A DNA stretch of 64,000 nucleotides from Albidovulum inexpectatum (GCF_002927635.1 NZ_PRDS01000001.1:558001-622000), one strand, 5' to 3'. Positions 49,753 to 58,664 are shown, counted from the stretch's first letter. Notes: generated by a model not told the origin, from the sequence alone. A program made the numbers and translations.

Positions 49753-50721
49753 ATGACTTTCGCATTTCCGAAGGTGCTGGTTGCCAGTGCCGTCATCGCC
49801 CTGGGGATCGGGACCCAGGCCATGGCCACCGAGTGCATCGCGCCGGCCAATCCGGGCGGTGGATGGGACTTCACCTGCCGTCAGGTCGGCAAGATCCTGT
49901 ATGACCTGAAGCTGGTCGATCAGCCGGTGCAGGTGACCAACATGGCCGGTGGCGGCGGCGGGCTGGCGTTCAACTATGTCGTCAACGAACGTAACACCGA
50001 CCCTGACCTGATCGTGGCGGCCTCGTCGGCCACGACCACGCGGCTTGCGCAAAAGGCCTATGGCGATGCACGGGCCGATCAGGTGCGTTTCGTCGGCGCG
50101 ATCGGCGCCGATCCGGGGGTGATCGTGGTTGCCGCCGACAGCCCCTATCAGACGCTGACCGACCTGGTCGAGGCGATCAAGGCCGATCCCGGTTCGGTCG
50201 CCTTTGCGGGCGGCTCGGCCGCGGGCGGGTTCGACCACATGAAGCCCTTGCAGATCCTCAAGGCTGCCGGCTTCACCGACATTACCAAGGTGAAATATAT
50301 CGGTGTCGATGGCGGGGCCGATGCCATCACCCAGACGGTCGGCGGCTTTACCCAGGCCATGACGGGCGACATGTCCGAGGTCGTGGGCTTCCTGAAATCG
50401 GGCGATATCCGCGTGCTTGCCGTTCTCAGCGAAGAGCGCGTCCCCGGCTTCGAGGACATCCCCACCGCCCGGGAACAGGGCTATGACGTCGTCGCGGTCA
50501 ACTGGCGCGGCTTCTACGTGCCCGGCGGGATCACCGACGAGCAGTTCAACACCTGGGCGGACCGGCTGCGCGCCGTGGCCGACAGCGACGAATGGAAGAA
50601 GGCCATGGCCGACAACGGGCTGGCGCCCTTCACCAAGGTCGGACCCGACTTCCAGAACTGGGTGAACGACGTCATCGCCCAAACCGAGGAACTGTCCCGC
50701 GAGATCGGGGTGATCCAGTGA
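49753..50721 (+). CDS. tctC: Tripartite tricarboxylate transporter substrate-binding protein TctC
   Basis: 322 residues. A signal peptide (cleavage after AMA, residue 25), then the TctC/Bug fold: PANPGGGWDFTCRQVGKIL, VTNMAGGGGGLAFNYV and the carboxylate-binding GADAITQTVGGFTQAM. It binds a di- or tricarboxylate or similar acid in the periplasm and hands it to TctAB. GGGAGGACATAC precedes the ATG. It heads tctC-tctB-tctA-atuA-DUF4387. Confidence 0.93.
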   Translation: MTFAFPKVLVASAVIALGIGTQAMATECIAPANPGGGWDFTCRQVGKILYDLKLVDQPVQVTNMAGGGGGLAFNYVVNERNTDPDLIVAASSATTTRLAQKAYGDARADQVRFVGAIGADPGVIVVAADSPYQTLTDLVEAIKADPGSVAFAGGSAAGGFDHMKPLQILKAAGFTDITKVKYIGVDGGADAITQTVGGFTQAMTGDMSEVVGFLKSGDIRVLAVLSEERVPGFEDIPTAREQGYDVVAVNWRGFYVPGGITDEQFNTWADRLRAVADSDEWKKAMADNGLAPFTKVGPDFQNWVNDVIAQTEELSREIGVIQ

Positions 50722-51161
50722 TCCGAAGCGACCGGCTTTTCGGGCTGGTCGCGGTTCTGGCGGCGCTCGCGTATATCGCGAGCGCCTGGAACCTGCCCCC
50801 CGGCAACATGTTCGACGCGTTGGGGCCGCGCGCCTTTCCGATCATCGTCGGCTGCGGCGTGCTGATCTCGGCGCTGGCCATGATCCTGCGCCCCGATCCC
50901 GAGCCCGACTGGCCCGGCCTGCCGACGCTGGCCTCGCTGGCGCTGGCGACGGTCGTGCTTGTCGGCTATGCCTATGCGCTGAAGCCGCTGGGCTTCCTGC
51001 TGCCCACGGCGATCGCCGCCGGTATCCTCAGCTGGCAGATCTCGGGCCGGCCCGGCCTTGCCGCGGCGACCGGCATCGGCCTGTCGGTGGGGCTGTTCGT
51101 CATCTTCAGATACGCGCTGGGCCTGGGCCTGTTCGCCCTGCCGCGCGCGCTTGCGGGATAG
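50718..51161 (+). CDS. tctB: Tripartite tricarboxylate transporter small membrane subunit TctB
   Basis: 147 residues with four membrane helices (for example GLVAVLAALAYIASAWNL and LPTAIAAGILSWQ) and the TctB pattern GPRAFPIIVG. The start is GTG overlapping the tctC stop (GTGA); a longer in-frame reading lies within tctC. Partner of TctA. Confidence 0.9.
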   Translation: MIRSDRLFGLVAVLAALAYIASAWNLPPGNMFDALGPRAFPIIVGCGVLISALAMILRPDPEPDWPGLPTLASLALATVVLVGYAYALKPLGFLLPTAIAAGILSWQISGRPGLAAATGIGLSVGLFVIFRYALGLGLFALPRALAG

Positions 51162-51173
51162 GGGCGGACCTGA

Positions 51174-52694
51174 ATGGACATCCTGTCGAACCTTGCTCTG
51201 GGCTTTTCCGTCGCGCTGTCGCCGTGGACGCTGTTCCTGGCGGTGATCGGCTGCTTTCTGGGCACGATCATCGGCGCCCTGCCGGGGCTTGGCCCGTCGA
51301 ACGGCGTGGCGATCCTGATTCCGATCACCTTCTCGCTGGGCCTTGATGCGACGGCGGCGCTGGTGCTGCTGACCTCGGTCTATTACGGGGCGATGTATGG
51401 CGGGCGGATCAGCTCGATCCTGCTGAACATCCCCGGCGACGAGCCGGCGATGATGACCACGCTGGACGGCTATCCGATGGCCAGGGCCGGCCGCGCGGGC
51501 GAGGCGCTGGTGATCTCGGGCGTGGCCTCGTTCGTCGGCGCGTTTCTTGCCACGGTGGCGCTGGCGCTGGTGGCGCCCTATCTGGCGCGCATCGCCTATC
51601 GTTTCGGCCCGGCCGAGTATTTCGCGCTCTACGCTCTGGCCTTCGCGACGCTGGGGGGCATGACGTCGAACAACCAGGCCAAGGCGGCGCTGGCCTCGTT
51701 CATCGGGCTTGCGCTGGCGCTGATCGGGCTGGACAACAATTCGGGCTTCACCCGCTTCACCGGCGGCAACCTGCATCTGGCCGATGGGATCGACTTTCTG
51801 GTGGCGATCGTCGGCCTGTTTGCCGTGTCCGAGGTGTTCTTCTTCATCGAAAGCCACGGCCGCGAAAGCGCGCTGGGCGTGCGGCTGGGCAAGCTGGTGA
51901 TCCCGTGGGGCGAGATCTGGTCCACCCGCTGGACGATGCTGCGATCCTCGGTGGTGGGTTTCATCGCCGGCGTGCTGCCCGGCGCGGGGGCGTCGCTGGG
52001 GTCGTTCATGACCTACATGATGGAAAAGGGCATCGCAGGCGAAAAGGGCGGCTTCGGCACGGGCGTGGCCAAGGGTGTGGCCGCGCCGGAAGCGGGCAAC
52101 AATGCCGCGGCGGGCGGCGCGCTGGTTCCGATGCTGACGCTGGGCGTGCCGGGATCGGGCACGACGGCGGTGCTGCTGGCGGTGCTGATGACGCTGAACA
52201 TCACCCCCGGTCCGACGCTGTTTGCCGACCGGCCCGAGGTCGTCTGGGGCCTGATCGCGGCGCTTCTGATCGCCAATTTCGTGCTGCTGTTGATGAACGT
52301 GCCCATGGTGCGGATCTTCGTGCGCGTGCTGACCGTGCCGCCGGCGATCCTGCTGCCGGGGGTGACGATGATTTCTTTCGTCGGGATCTATTCGCTGTCG
52401 GGCAGTTATTTCGACCTGCTGCTGATGGTCGGCTTTGGCGTGATGGGCTATGTCTTTCGCAAGATGGACATTCCCACCGTGCCGGTGATCCTGGGCATCC
52501 TTCTGGGCTATCAGATGGAAAACAACCTGCGTCATGCCATGACCCTGTCGGGCGGCGACTGGACCTATCTGTTCTCGTCCCCCATCGCCATCGGCCTGTG
52601 GGTGGCGGCGATCCTGGGCTTTGTCGCGCCGATGTTCCTGCGTCGCTTCCTGCGCCGTCCCAGCGTGGCCGAGGCCGACCGGATCGTGGACTGA
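51174..52694 (+). CDS. tctA: Tripartite tricarboxylate transporter large membrane subunit TctA
   Basis: 506 residues, about 11-12 membrane helices. The family blocks GTIIGALPGLGPSNGVAIL (about 25-43), YYGAMYGGRISSILLNIPGD and the second-half repeat GFIAGVLPGAGASLGSFMTY are intact, with PEAGNNAAAGGALVPMLTLG near residue 310. Proton- or sodium-coupled uptake of organic acids. The start follows tctB by 12 bases. Confidence 0.94.
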   Translation: MDILSNLALGFSVALSPWTLFLAVIGCFLGTIIGALPGLGPSNGVAILIPITFSLGLDATAALVLLTSVYYGAMYGGRISSILLNIPGDEPAMMTTLDGYPMARAGRAGEALVISGVASFVGAFLATVALALVAPYLARIAYRFGPAEYFALYALAFATLGGMTSNNQAKAALASFIGLALALIGLDNNSGFTRFTGGNLHLADGIDFLVAIVGLFAVSEVFFFIESHGRESALGVRLGKLVIPWGEIWSTRWTMLRSSVVGFIAGVLPGAGASLGSFMTYMMEKGIAGEKGGFGTGVAKGVAAPEAGNNAAAGGALVPMLTLGVPGSGTTAVLLAVLMTLNITPGPTLFADRPEVVWGLIAALLIANFVLLLMNVPMVRIFVRVLTVPPAILLPGVTMISFVGIYSLSGSYFDLLLMVGFGVMGYVFRKMDIPTVPVILGILLGYQMENNLRHAMTLSGGDWTYLFSSPIAIGLWVAAILGFVAPMFLRRFLRRPSVAEADRIVD

Positions 52695-52697
52695 CAC

Positions 52698-54062
52698 ATG
52701 GCCCATGTCCGCGTCCTGATCCCGACCGGAGCGCTGGGCCTCGGCTATGACCGCGCGGCGCTGGCGCGCGGGGTCGCGGCCCGGCCCGACATCATTGCCG
52801 TCGATGGCGGTTCGACCGATTCCGGCCCGGCCTATCTGGGCCGGGGCGTGTCGAAATATTCCCGCGCCACGACGCGTGCCGAGTGGCGCGAACTGATGCT
52901 GGCGCGGGCCGAGGCCGGCGTGCCGCTGGTCATTGGCACGGCGGGCACTTGCGGGACGGACTCGACGGTGGATTGGCTCTTCGACATCACCGCGGAACTG
53001 GCCGCCGAGCTGGGCCAGAAGCTGAAGGTCGCGCGGCTCTATTCCGGCCAAGACCCCGCGCAGGTCGCCCGCGCCCTTGGCGCGGGGCGCGTGACCGCCC
53101 TGCCCGGCGCGCCCGAAATCGATACGGCGCTGATCGAATCCTGCACCAATATCGTCGCGCTGGCCGGGGTCGAGCAGATCGGCGCCGCGCTGCAAACCGG
53201 CGCCGATATCGTCATCGCGGGCCGGACGACGGATACCGCGATCATCGCGGCCCTGCCCATCCTGCGCGGCTGCCATGCCGGTGCGGCCTGGCATGGGGCC
53301 AAGATCGGCGAATGCGGGGCGCTGGCGACGACGCATCCGGCCTCGGGGTCGATCCTGGTCGATTTCGACGAGAGCGGCTTTACCATCACGCCCCTTGGGG
53401 CCGAGGCCCGGGCCACGCCGCAGACCGTGTCGGCCCACATGCTGTATGAGAATTCCGATCCATTCCTTCTGCACGAGCCGGGCGGCGTTCTGGACGTGCG
53501 CGATGCGCGCTATGCCGCGCTGGACGACCGGCGGGTGCGGGTCGAAGGCTCGGTCTGGCGTCCCGGCCCCTATACGGTCAAGCTCGAGGGCGCGCGGATC
53601 GCAGGACACCAGACGATCAGCCTGACCCTGTTGCGCGACCGCCGCTATGTCACCCATGCGCGCGAATGGGCTGCCGATATCGCCGCGCGCGCCAGCGACG
53701 ATACCGAACAGCGGCTGGGCCTTGCCCGCGACGAATTCGACATCCAGATGCGTCTGATCGGGCTGGATGCCACGCTGGGCGAGCTGGAGCACCGCATCGG
53801 CGACCCGGTCGAGATCGGCGTGCTGGCCATCGTCACCGCGCCCGCGCCCGAACAGGCCGCCGAGATCGCCAAGATCCTGAACCCTTATCTGCTGCACCAT
53901 GCGCTGAGCGCCGAAGAACCGATGCCGACCTTCGCCTTTCCCTTCTCTCCGGCCGAAGTGCCGCGCGGCCCGTTGTACGAGTTCTGCCTGCACCATGTCC
54001 TGGCGCTGGACGACCCGATGGCCGCCTTCCGGCTATGCATTGACGAGGTGGGACATGGCTGA
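52698..54062 (+). CDS. AtuA-like (DUF1446) protein
   Basis: 454 residues, soluble. The family core starts VLIPTGALGLGYD and contains VDGGSTDSGPAYLG and IGTAGTCGTDSTVDWL. The name comes from the Pseudomonas acyclic terpene utilisation locus, but the reaction is not established. It begins four bases after tctA and overlaps the DUF4387 gene by eight, so it is part of the transport operon. The likely role is first-step processing of the imported acid (inference). Confidence 0.85.
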   Translation: MAHVRVLIPTGALGLGYDRAALARGVAARPDIIAVDGGSTDSGPAYLGRGVSKYSRATTRAEWRELMLARAEAGVPLVIGTAGTCGTDSTVDWLFDITAELAAELGQKLKVARLYSGQDPAQVARALGAGRVTALPGAPEIDTALIESCTNIVALAGVEQIGAALQTGADIVIAGRTTDTAIIAALPILRGCHAGAAWHGAKIGECGALATTHPASGSILVDFDESGFTITPLGAEARATPQTVSAHMLYENSDPFLLHEPGGVLDVRDARYAALDDRRVRVEGSVWRPGPYTVKLEGARIAGHQTISLTLLRDRRYVTHAREWAADIAARASDDTEQRLGLARDEFDIQMRLIGLDATLGELEHRIGDPVEIGVLAIVTAPAPEQAAEIAKILNPYLLHHALSAEEPMPTFAFPFSPAEVPRGPLYEFCLHHVLALDDPMAAFRLCIDEVGHG

Positions 54063-54357
54063 AATCGGACAGATCGCCCGAAAGGTCCGGTCGAAGAATG
54101 CCGGCCCCTTCTGGCTGACGATCGACATCTTCTGTGGCGATCGTGCCGCCTATGACCGGATCCGGCTGGGGCTGGCGACCGAGGCCGTCGCGCGGGCCTT
54201 TCACATGCCGCACGACATGATCAAGCGGTTCGAGATCGCGGACCTGAATGTCGTCAAGTTTTCGCTGCCGCGCCCGTCGGTTCAGGGAACGCGCGCGGAC
54301 CGCGACATGCACGGCGCCGCATGGGCGGTGCTGGTCGAGGAAATGGACATTCCTTGA
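54055..54357 (+). CDS. DUF4387 protein, AtuA partner
   Basis: 100 residues, soluble. The family signature RSKNAGPFWLTIDIF lies at residues 12-26. DUF4387 proteins usually follow AtuA-like proteins and may be their small subunit; no function is known. The ATG overlaps the AtuA gene by eight bases. Its stop is three bases from the convergent idi gene. Confidence 0.83.
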   Translation: MAEIGQIARKVRSKNAGPFWLTIDIFCGDRAAYDRIRLGLATEAVARAFHMPHDMIKRFEIADLNVVKFSLPRPSVQGTRADRDMHGAAWAVLVEEMDIP

Positions 54358-54360
54358 CGC

Positions 54361-54882
54361 TCAGCCCGCGATCACGTCGCGGTGGCGCGCCATGTAGATG
54401 CGCAGCCAGGGCGTGAAACGTTCGGGATTGGCGGCGATTTCGGCCTCGAGCTGATCCAGCGTCAGCCAGCGCAGCTCCATCACCTCGTCCGGGTCCGGCC
54501 TTGGCATGGCGCGCGGCGGAAGATCGGCGCGGAAGATCTCGACAACCTCGTGCTCGATCATGTCCGGGCCCACCTCGGCGCGATACTCGACCCGGCCAAG
54601 ATGCTGTGGCGACAGACCGGCCAGGCCCAGTTCCTGGCCCATGCGGCGAATGGCGCAATCGCGGGGGTCTTCGCCCCAAAGCGGATGGGTGCAGCAGCTG
54701 TTCGCCCATAGGCCGGGCGTGTGGTACTTGGACATGGCGCGACGCTGGATCAGCGTGCGCGGCCCATCCATCACGAAGACCGAAACCGCCGGGTGCCGCA
54801 GGCCCCGGCGGTGGGCTTCCAGCTTGTCCACCGGGTGCAGACGCCCGTCGATCCAGGCGGGGATCGTCTGCGCCGGTGTCAC
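54361..54882 (-). CDS. idi: Isopentenyl-diphosphate delta-isomerase, type 1
   Basis: 173 residues. Interconverts IPP and DMAPP. The Nudix-like fold carries NSCCTHP with catalytic Cys64 (compare NSVCGHP in E. coli), the metal-binding HEVVEIFRADL, and EVMELRWL. The start is GTG, and its first bases overlap the secB stop (GTGA), so it is read from a secB transcript. Its stop is three bases from the DUF4387 stop. Confidence 0.92.
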   Translation of the reverse strand: MTPAQTIPAWIDGRLHPVDKLEAHRRGLRHPAVSVFVMDGPRTLIQRRAMSKYHTPGLWANSCCTHPLWGEDPRDCAIRRMGQELGLAGLSPQHLGRVEYRAEVGPDMIEHEVVEIFRADLPPRAMPRPDPDEVMELRWLTLDQLEAEIAANPERFTPWLRIYMARHRDVIAG

Positions 54883-55418
54883 GACGGCTGCTGACCCGGG
54901 GTCTGGCCGCCCTGGCCGGATTGCTGCGCCTGCGCGCGCCGCGCCAGTTCCTGACGGTACAGGGCCAGGAAATCGACGGTATCAATGTTCAGCGGCGCAA
55001 AGCCGCCATCGCGCGTGACGTCCGACACGATGCGGCGGATGAAGGGGAACAGCATCCGCGGGCATTCGATCAGCAGGAAGGGATGCAGCTGCGCCTCGGG
55101 CACGCCCTCGATATGGAAGACCCCGCCATATTCCAGCTCGAGCAGGAAGAGCGGCGAATTGTCGGTCTTGTTGTTCGAGGTGATCTTGAACTTCGTGATG
55201 ACCTCGTACTGGTGCTCGGCCGCGCGCTTGCGGGCATCCAGGCTGACCTGAACCTTGACGTCGGGCTGGATCTCGGGGCTGGACGCGCCCTTTTGCGCCA
55301 GGATGTTTTCAAAGGACATGTCGCGGATGAACTGCGCCAGCACGTTCATCTTGACCTGGGGCGCCTGTTGTCCGCCCTGATCCTGCGGCGTTGCCGCGCC
55401 ATTGCCGTTCTCGGCCAT
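54879..55418 (-). CDS. secB: Protein-export chaperone SecB
   Basis: 179 residues. Tetrameric cytosolic chaperone delivering preproteins to SecA. The core contains VLAQFIRDMSFENILAQKG, the SecA-contact acidic strands and APLNIDTVDFLALYRQEL. The C-terminal tail is Gln/Gly-rich (QQSGQGGQTPGQQ), longer than usual. GGGAGAGAAGAA precedes the ATG. It continues into idi by a four-base overlap. Confidence 0.95.
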   Translation of the reverse strand: MAENGNGAATPQDQGGQQAPQVKMNVLAQFIRDMSFENILAQKGASSPEIQPDVKVQVSLDARKRAAEHQYEVITKFKITSNNKTDNSPLFLLELEYGGVFHIEGVPEAQLHPFLLIECPRMLFPFIRRIVSDVTRDGGFAPLNIDTVDFLALYRQELARRAQAQQSGQGGQTPGQQPS

Positions 55419-55501
55419 TTCTTCTCTCCCAAAAGTCGTTCTTGCCGGGTCTTAGCACCGCGCGGCCATGGCCTCAATGCCGCGCGGGGCCGCCATGGCG
55501 C

Positions 55502-55996
55502 TTAGCGCGGCCTGGTGGGGGCGCCGGGATGCCCGCCGGACCGGCCGTTGCCAGGGTCGATTTCCGTGAAATCGCCGTCGATCACGTCGGGACCGCCCGG
55601 ATGGCGAAACGGATCGCGCGCGGCGCCCCCGCCCAGGGTGAAGCTTTCGACCTGCACATGGCGCGCAAGATAGCGCAGCACGGCGGTCCGCACCGCCGGG
55701 ATCAGGAGCGCAAGCCCGACCGCGTCGGTGAAGAAGCCCGGTGTCAGCAGCAGCGCGCCCGCAAGCAGGATCAGCGCGCCATGCGCGATCGGCCGCGTCG
55801 GATCGTCCAGCTCGTTCAGCGACCGGCGCAGCTCGGCCAGCGCGATGCGGCCCTGCATCCGGACCAGGATGCTGCCCGCGATCGCCGTCAGCAGCACGAT
55901 CGCCAGCGTCGGCCACAGCCCGATGAAGCCGCCCACCTTGATGAACAGGGCGATCTCGATCAACGGTACCGCGATGAAGGCGACAAGAAGCCACAT
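55502..55996 (-). CDS. fxsA: FxsA family membrane protein
   Basis: 164 residues. Two or three membrane helices at the N-terminus (MWLLVAFIAVPLIEIALFIKVGG, then PTLAIVLLTAIAGSIL), the conserved GALLLTPGFFTDAVGLALLIP and a polar tail. Overproduced FxsA relieves phage T7 exclusion by F in E. coli; its normal role is unknown. The start is taken at MWLL because the upstream reading is Gly/Pro-rich. Divergent from the Tim44-like gene. Confidence 0.9.
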   Translation of the reverse strand: MWLLVAFIAVPLIEIALFIKVGGFIGLWPTLAIVLLTAIAGSILVRMQGRIALAELRRSLNELDDPTRPIAHGALILLAGALLLTPGFFTDAVGLALLIPAVRTAVLRYLARHVQVESFTLGGGAARDPFRHPGGPDVIDGDFTEIDPGNGRSGGHPGAPTRPR

Positions 55997-56159
55997 GGTT
56001 CGTCCTTTCCTGGCCCAGCCTGCACGGCCCAGTCTGCACGGGCCCGGCCCGTGTGGACTTGACCCCGTCGCTGGCATACATAAGTGGGGAGATACGAATT
56101 ACCAACCCGAAGACCCCAATTGCACGCGCGCAGCGCGCTGATCGGAAAGGCCCGACCGG

Positions 56160-56816
56160 ATGAACAACAACGTGATCTCGATACTCGTTCTGGCCGGAAT
56201 CGCGATCTTTCTGATCCTGAAGCTGCGTTCGGTGCTGGGGTCGCGCGAAGGGTTCGAAAAGCCCCCGCTGCCGCCTTCGGCCAATCCGGGCCGTCGCGCC
56301 CAGCTGGAGGTGATCGAGGGCGGCGTCGATCGCGATATCGTCGATCACGTGCCCGAAGGCAGCGATTCGGCACGCGCATTGGCGGCGATGAAGAAGGTCG
56401 AGCCGTCCTTTACCGTCGCCGAGTTCCTCTCGGGCGCGCGCGCGGCCTATGAAATGATCCTGATGGCCTTCGAACGCGGCACGCTGGAGGAAGTGCGCCC
56501 CTTCATGTCGCCCGAGGTTTACGAGGTGCTCGAAGAGGTCGTGGCCGCCCGCAACGCGCGCGGCCTGACGGTGACGGCCGAGTTTCTGGGCATCCGCGAG
56601 GTGACGTTGCTGCGGGCCGAGTTCGATCCCCAGACCCGGGATGCCGAGCTGACCGTGCGCTTTACCGCCGAGCTGATCTCGGCCGCCCGCAATGCGGCGG
56701 GCGAAGTGATCGAGGGCGACCCGAAGAAGCCGCGCCGCCAGCGCGATGTCTGGACCTTCGCGCGCAAGATGGGATCGCCCGATCCCAACTGGCTGCTGGT
56801 CGCCACCGGCGAGTGA
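56160..56816 (+). CDS. Tim44/TimA-like protein
   Basis: 218 residues. An N-terminal membrane anchor (ISILVLAGIAIFLILKL, residues 6-22) and a Tim44-like C-terminal domain (about 95-218) with SARAAYEMI-type helices and the final strand WTFARKMGSPDPNWLLVAT. In mitochondria Tim44 holds Hsp70 at the import pore; the bacterial protein is an inner-membrane-linked factor of unclear role. The stop overlaps a 21-codon reading frame by one base. Confidence 0.88.
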   Translation: MNNNVISILVLAGIAIFLILKLRSVLGSREGFEKPPLPPSANPGRRAQLEVIEGGVDRDIVDHVPEGSDSARALAAMKKVEPSFTVAEFLSGARAAYEMILMAFERGTLEEVRPFMSPEVYEVLEEVVAARNARGLTVTAEFLGIREVTLLRAEFDPQTRDAELTVRFTAELISAARNAAGEVIEGDPKKPRRQRDVWTFARKMGSPDPNWLLVATGE

Positions 56817-56881
56817 TGCGGCGGCGGGCGGTTCCTGCATTCCGCGCGCTGGCCGCTTCGGTCCAGGGAGGCAGGGTATGA
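56816..56881 (+). other. Mini-ORF of 21 codons between Tim44-like and smr (possible gene relic)
   Basis: ATG overlaps the Tim44-like stop (TGATG) and the TGA overlaps the smr start (ATGA). It encodes MRRRAVPAFRALAASVQGGRV, close in look to the Arg-rich start of a signal peptide but without a hydrophobic core. In relatives a murein transglycosylase (mltA) usually lies here (recalled), so this may be the scar of its deletion. It may simply be a spacer. Confidence 0.35.
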
Positions 56882-57501
56882 GCCGCCGCCGCGGATTGAC
56901 GCCAGAGGAACGTGAATTGTGGTCGCGCGTGGCCGCAAGCACGCGTCCGATGCCGCGCAAGCCCGGCTCGAAACCGGCCCCCGAAGTCAAGCCGAAGCGT
57001 CCCGCCGCGCGGTTCGACACGCCGGATGCGACCCGTCCGGCAGTCGAATTGCCGCCCGACTTCCGCATCGGCGGGCGCGCAGCGGAAAAGGGATGGAACG
57101 CCGATCCCGCGCCGGCCCTGACAGATCACCTGGCCGCCCAGCCCGTGCGCATGGATCGCCGTCTGCATCGCCAGATGACGCGCGGCAAGTTGCGCCCCGA
57201 GGCACGCATCGACCTGCACGGCATGACGGTGGCCGAGGCCCAGGCGGAACTGACCCGCTTTGTGCTGAATGCCCACGGGGCGGGCCGGCGCATGGTCCTG
57301 GTGATCACCGGCAAGGGCAAGATGCGCGACGAAGGCGGCCCGATTCCGCAACGCCTGGGCATTCTGCGCCATCACCTGCCGATGTGGTTGCACCGCCCGC
57401 CGCTGGCTTCGGTCGTGTTGCAGGTCAGCACCGCCCATGCCCGTCATGGCGGGACCGGGGCGTTCTATGTCTATCTGCGCAGACCTCAGGGTGGCGACTG
57501 A
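56878..57501 (+). CDS. Smr-domain DNA/RNA endonuclease-like protein
   Basis: 207 residues. A basic, Pro-rich N-terminal half and a C-terminal Smr domain (about 115-207) with IDLHGMTVAEAQ and VITGKGKMRDEGGPIP, the two hallmarks. Smr proteins nick branched DNA or cleave mRNA in stalled ribosomes; this small form lacks MutS domains. GGGAGG seven bases upstream of the ATG. Its end overlaps the convergent lipoprotein gene by 16 bases. Confidence 0.9.
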   Translation: MSRRRGLTPEERELWSRVAASTRPMPRKPGSKPAPEVKPKRPAARFDTPDATRPAVELPPDFRIGGRAAEKGWNADPAPALTDHLAAQPVRMDRRLHRQMTRGKLRPEARIDLHGMTVAEAQAELTRFVLNAHGAGRRMVLVITGKGKMRDEGGPIPQRLGILRHHLPMWLHRPPLASVVLQVSTAHARHGGTGAFYVYLRRPQGGD

Positions 57502-58601
57502 GCCGCGATCGGCGTCAGGATCACCGCGGTGGCGTTCTGGACCGTCAGGACCACGCCCGGCAGAAGTCCCGTGCGGCCGGACCTTTCCCGCGCAAGGGCC
57601 GCATTTATGTCGCCGATCCGCGACAGGATGCCGATCAGCGCGGGCGATTCCCCCAGCGCGAAGTGGCCGAGGCCTCTGGAAAAGGCCGTGATGTCCAGGA
57701 TGGTGACCTTCAGGTCGGCAAGCGCATCGACATCGGTCAGGTTGCCCAGACGCATCGACTCGCCCGTCAGGCGGGCCGACAGGGCCAGTGCCCGGTCGCG
57801 TTGCGATGTGAAGATCAGGAATGGCTGCGGCAGTTCTCCGATCCGCCGGGCCTGGGCGCGGAACAGATCGACATCCAGGTCGGGCGAGATCAGTACCACC
57901 CCGCCGATCCGGGCCATGAGTGCCCGCTTGTCCTGCAGCGCAATCTGGCGCAGCGTTTCCATGGTCAGCAGCGAACCCATGGAATGCGCAACGATCAGGA
58001 TGCGGCCCGCGCCCGCCGCGGCGACCTGTTCGATCAGCTCTTCCAGCCCGTCGCGGGCGTAAAGCGCGCTGTCGCGGTCATAGGCATAGGCCAGCGGATA
58101 GCCGCGCGATGGCCATGCGTAATGCACCAGGACGCCGGGCGAGCCAAGATCATGCGCAAGCTGGGCCAGCCGATAGGCGCCCTCGGCAAAGGTCGTGTTG
58201 AAGCCGTGAACGAAGATGACCGCTTCGCGCTGTCCGCGCGGCCGCCTGGCCAGCCGCGCGGACAGATCGCGGCGAAAGGATGCGGCGGAGGCATAGGGGA
58301 TTTCGGCGGTCGTGACGAATTCGCGCCGCGGATCGGGTCTGGCGCCGACCGGGGTCCAGCGGATTTCGCCCGGCTGACGTTCGGGCGGAACCGAGATGTC
58401 CAGCCGGACATACCGCGTCCTGGGGCTGCGCAGGCGCGAATAGGGTTCATTCGATTGTGGGTCCGGCGCGCGCGTCGTGCCGACGAGCACGGTTTCGACC
58501 TTGCCGATGCTGGCGGCCTGGGGGTCGATGACGATTCGCCCGCGCTGGGCGCAGCCCGACGCCACCAGCATCATCAGGATCAGGATCGTGATGCGCGCCA
58601 T
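57486..58601 (-). CDS. Alpha/beta hydrolase lipoprotein (DUF900)
   Basis: 371 residues. Signal peptide II with lipobox VASGC (Cys17), so the protein is anchored in a membrane facing the periplasm. The alpha/beta hydrolase fold shows the oxyanion turn VHGFNTTF, the nucleophile elbow AHSMGS (Ser near residue 206) and a late catalytic His. DUF900 enzymes are esterase-like; the substrate is unknown. It precedes hslU by 63 bases on the same strand. Confidence 0.85.
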   Translation of the reverse strand: MARITILILMMLVASGCAQRGRIVIDPQAASIGKVETVLVGTTRAPDPQSNEPYSRLRSPRTRYVRLDISVPPERQPGEIRWTPVGARPDPRREFVTTAEIPYASAASFRRDLSARLARRPRGQREAVIFVHGFNTTFAEGAYRLAQLAHDLGSPGVLVHYAWPSRGYPLAYAYDRDSALYARDGLEELIEQVAAAGAGRILIVAHSMGSLLTMETLRQIALQDKRALMARIGGVVLISPDLDVDLFRAQARRIGELPQPFLIFTSQRDRALALSARLTGESMRLGNLTDVDALADLKVTILDITAFSRGLGHFALGESPALIGILSRIGDINAALARERSGRTGLLPGVVLTVQNATAVILTPIAAQSPP

Positions 58602-58664
58602 GGGCCCCGCCCCGGACAGGTTTCGCGACAGGATTACACCGCGAACCGTCCCTGCGCCAAGCCG

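Noticed and set aside
50514-53996. 1160-residue open frame on the minus strand across the tct/AtuA operon
   Set aside because: Low-complexity, His/Arg/Gln-rich shadow of four well-supported genes.
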